A DNA stretch of 64,000 bases, taken from assembly GCF_020531845.1 (NCBI RefSeq), contig NZ_JAJAVF010000002.1:148570-212569 (forward strand), read 5' to 3'. Shown in pieces: positions 62,818 to 64,000 of the stretch. This DNA comes from Methylobacillus methanolivorans. Its GTDB lineage: Bacteria; Pseudomonadota; Gammaproteobacteria; Burkholderiales; Methylophilaceae. The translations under genes were made by a program, and so were the position numbers. Under the pieces are notes generated by a model, which saw only the letters and a list, made by a program, of their open reading frames with translations, was not told where the DNA came from and made no database searches. Each line of letters opens with the position of its first letter. Position 1 is the first letter of the stretch.

Positions 62818-64000
62818 TTAATTGATTGAGACAATGGCTCCTCGCAGGGTCAGGTGGCCTGCACTGTGAATTTCACCTTGTCCAGTGCTTTCCATGCGGA
62901 CATTACTTCCCTTGATATCAATGGCTGACCTGGCTTCTAGTGTGAAGTCGTCTGTACTGATATTGATGCTGGGGCTTTCGAGGCGTATGCCATGCTTGGA
63001 GAGCTGTATCTTGTTCTGATACTGATCTGCCAATTGTAGTGTGGCATTGGCATCTTGGCTTAGGTGCAGCAGCGTGCCGTCATCTGTACTGATGCGGATT
63101 TCCTGTTTGTCATCATCCAGAGATATTGCTAATCCATTGGGGCTACGATAGCCATGTAGCGTTGCCTTTTCCCATGGTGCCGTGATGGCACTACTATGGC
63201 AAGCGCCAAGAATCACGACATCGCGAGGGTTGGCGCTGGTTAAGCCCAGTATGACCTCACTACCTTCTGCTGGGTGAAACATCGTGCCTGATCCATTCCC
63301 GGCCTGCAAGGTAGCCAGTCTTGCCCAGATGCCATGCCCAGCCGGGTCAATCAAGGGGCAATGAACCTTGATTCTAGAGGCCCCATCTGGATCATGATTC
63401 ACATCCATGACCTTGCCAACGAACAAGCTGGACGTAAGCGAATCAGCTGCTGGTACTTGCTTCTTTGCTTCTGAAGGCAGACCTATGTCGAAATGTGTTT
63501 GTAGAGCCGCGCCTGGCGTTAACTCAAATTTAACCCCGCTAATGTAGTACTGCCCCGAGACATGATCGCCATATTGTTGTAGCAGCAGTGTTTGGCCGGG
63601 TTGTGCGAGATGTAGGCCTAGTGCCGTGATCCTGCCTTGTACCATGGCCAACCGTGATCGCACGAGCTTGGCATTGGCAAGATACTGCAGTTCCGGGGAG
63701 TCGTATTCTCCCGCGACGGGTGTGGTGGGGATGTCTGGTGGTTGAGTAGTTGCCAATCGGGTGGCTACCAAGCGCTCATTGACAGTGAAATCAATGGCTT
63801 CAGCTTCTGCAACTGCTAATGCTTGATCATTAGGATCCCATGCAGAAAGATGTAGGCCTGCAACCTGTTGACTACCATCTACCGTGATATCCAGGCTGAT
63901 GAGGTCTTGGCGTGCCAGCAGAAACCCTGCATCGGGTGTTAATGCAGGTGTCATGATGTCGAGTGTTTGTCCGGTACAGCGAGCCACCACCCCAATCGCA
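62818..64000 (-). CDS. VgrG/gpV-like baseplate spike protein (partial)
   Basis: This is an incomplete gene whose coding frame runs off the right edge of the window, so the N-terminus is missing and the product is at least 394 residues. The visible part has a gp27-like domain, then a gp5/VgrG OB-fold and spike region with SLFVGKVMDVNHDPDG and SRIKVHCPLIDPAGHGIWARL. A terminal beta-prism-like repeat (INISTDDFTLEARSAIDI, ending IVSIN) follows. The PAAR gene is 36 bases downstream. The absence of a T6SS-type long C-terminal extension favours an extracellular contractile injection or phage-tail-like system, but this is inference. Confidence 0.8.
   Translation of the reverse strand, partial: AIGVVARCTGQTLDIMTPALTPDAGFLLARQDLISLDITVDGSQQVAGLHLSAWDPNDQALAVAEAEAIDFTVNERLVATRLATTQPPDIPTTPVAGEYDSPELQYLANAKLVRSRLAMVQGRITALGLHLAQPGQTLLLQQYGDHVSGQYYISGVKFELTPGAALQTHFDIGLPSEAKKQVPAADSLTSSLFVGKVMDVNHDPDGASRIKVHCPLIDPAGHGIWARLATLQAGNGSGTMFHPAEGSEVILGLTSANPRDVVILGACHSSAITAPWEKATLHGYRSPNGLAISLDDDKQEIRISTDDGTLLHLSQDANATLQLADQYQNKIQLSKHGIRLESPSINISTDDFTLEARSAIDIKGSNVRMESTGQGEIHSAGHLTLRGAIVSIN

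Overview
The window looks like chromosome of a betaproteobacterium. The gene content and order fit the methylotrophic Methylophilaceae (Methylobacillus/Methylovorus-like) best. This is inferred from synteny and protein families; there is no rRNA or other direct taxonomic marker here. I see no tRNA, rRNA, CRISPR array, insertion sequence or integrase.

Region by region: (1) 1-6710: a leftward dapA-bamC-MBL hydrolase set, a leftward HAD phosphatase-YqiA esterase pair, a membrane cytochrome c-like protein, a 46-residue membrane protein not covered by long ORFs, and a PilZ/YcgR-type c-di-GMP effector. (2) 6877-10595: rsxB-nth-FIST-thiD-DUF1841, tightly spaced or overlapping. (3) 10614-13018: a methyltransferase and nadB, leftward. 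(4) 13150-25717: the classic housekeeping block rpoE-rseA-rseB-degP/mucD, lepA-lepB-DUF4845-rnc-era, then recO-pdxJ-acpS and tcdA. Convergent pagP shares overlapping stop codons with era. (5) 25727-33953: a small unknown gene, a TonB-dependent receptor, htpG behind a near-perfect sigma-32 promoter, a divergent stand-alone rpsD, and a Fur-type promoter driving a small Cys-rich gene plus tonB-exbB-exbD. (6) 34275-41643: glgP and assorted single genes (DUF4197, alpha/beta hydrolase, VOC protein, SMR efflux pump, EEP phosphodiesterase, GGDEF cyclase). (7) 41783-47213: a perfect 38-bp palindrome, then a FecI-FecR-STN receptor surface-signalling set with an unusually large receptor, and a candidate 50-residue membrane peptide. 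(8) 47292-51791: purL and an exported ankyrin protein. (9) 51962-56071: two exported beta-propeller proteins around an exported unknown and an MFS transporter. (10) 56140-57409: an XRE repressor and a divergent unknown coiled-coil gene separated by two copies of one palindromic operator. (11) 57499-62186: a siderophore-type receptor and phosphoketolase. (12) 62285-64000: a small unknown gene, a PAAR protein and the end of a VgrG-like spike gene, which is the edge of a contractile-injection or tail-like cluster beyond the window.

Functionally the window combines core envelope-stress, secretion and ribosome functions with iron/metal uptake (three TonB-dependent receptors, one TonB-ExbBD motor and one FecIR pair) and c-di-GMP signalling (one cyclase, one PilZ effector). 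The least explained elements are the XRE/coiled-coil pair with its operators, the 38-bp palindrome, the variant rpsD, the large insert in the FecA-like receptor, and the VgrG-PAAR edge.
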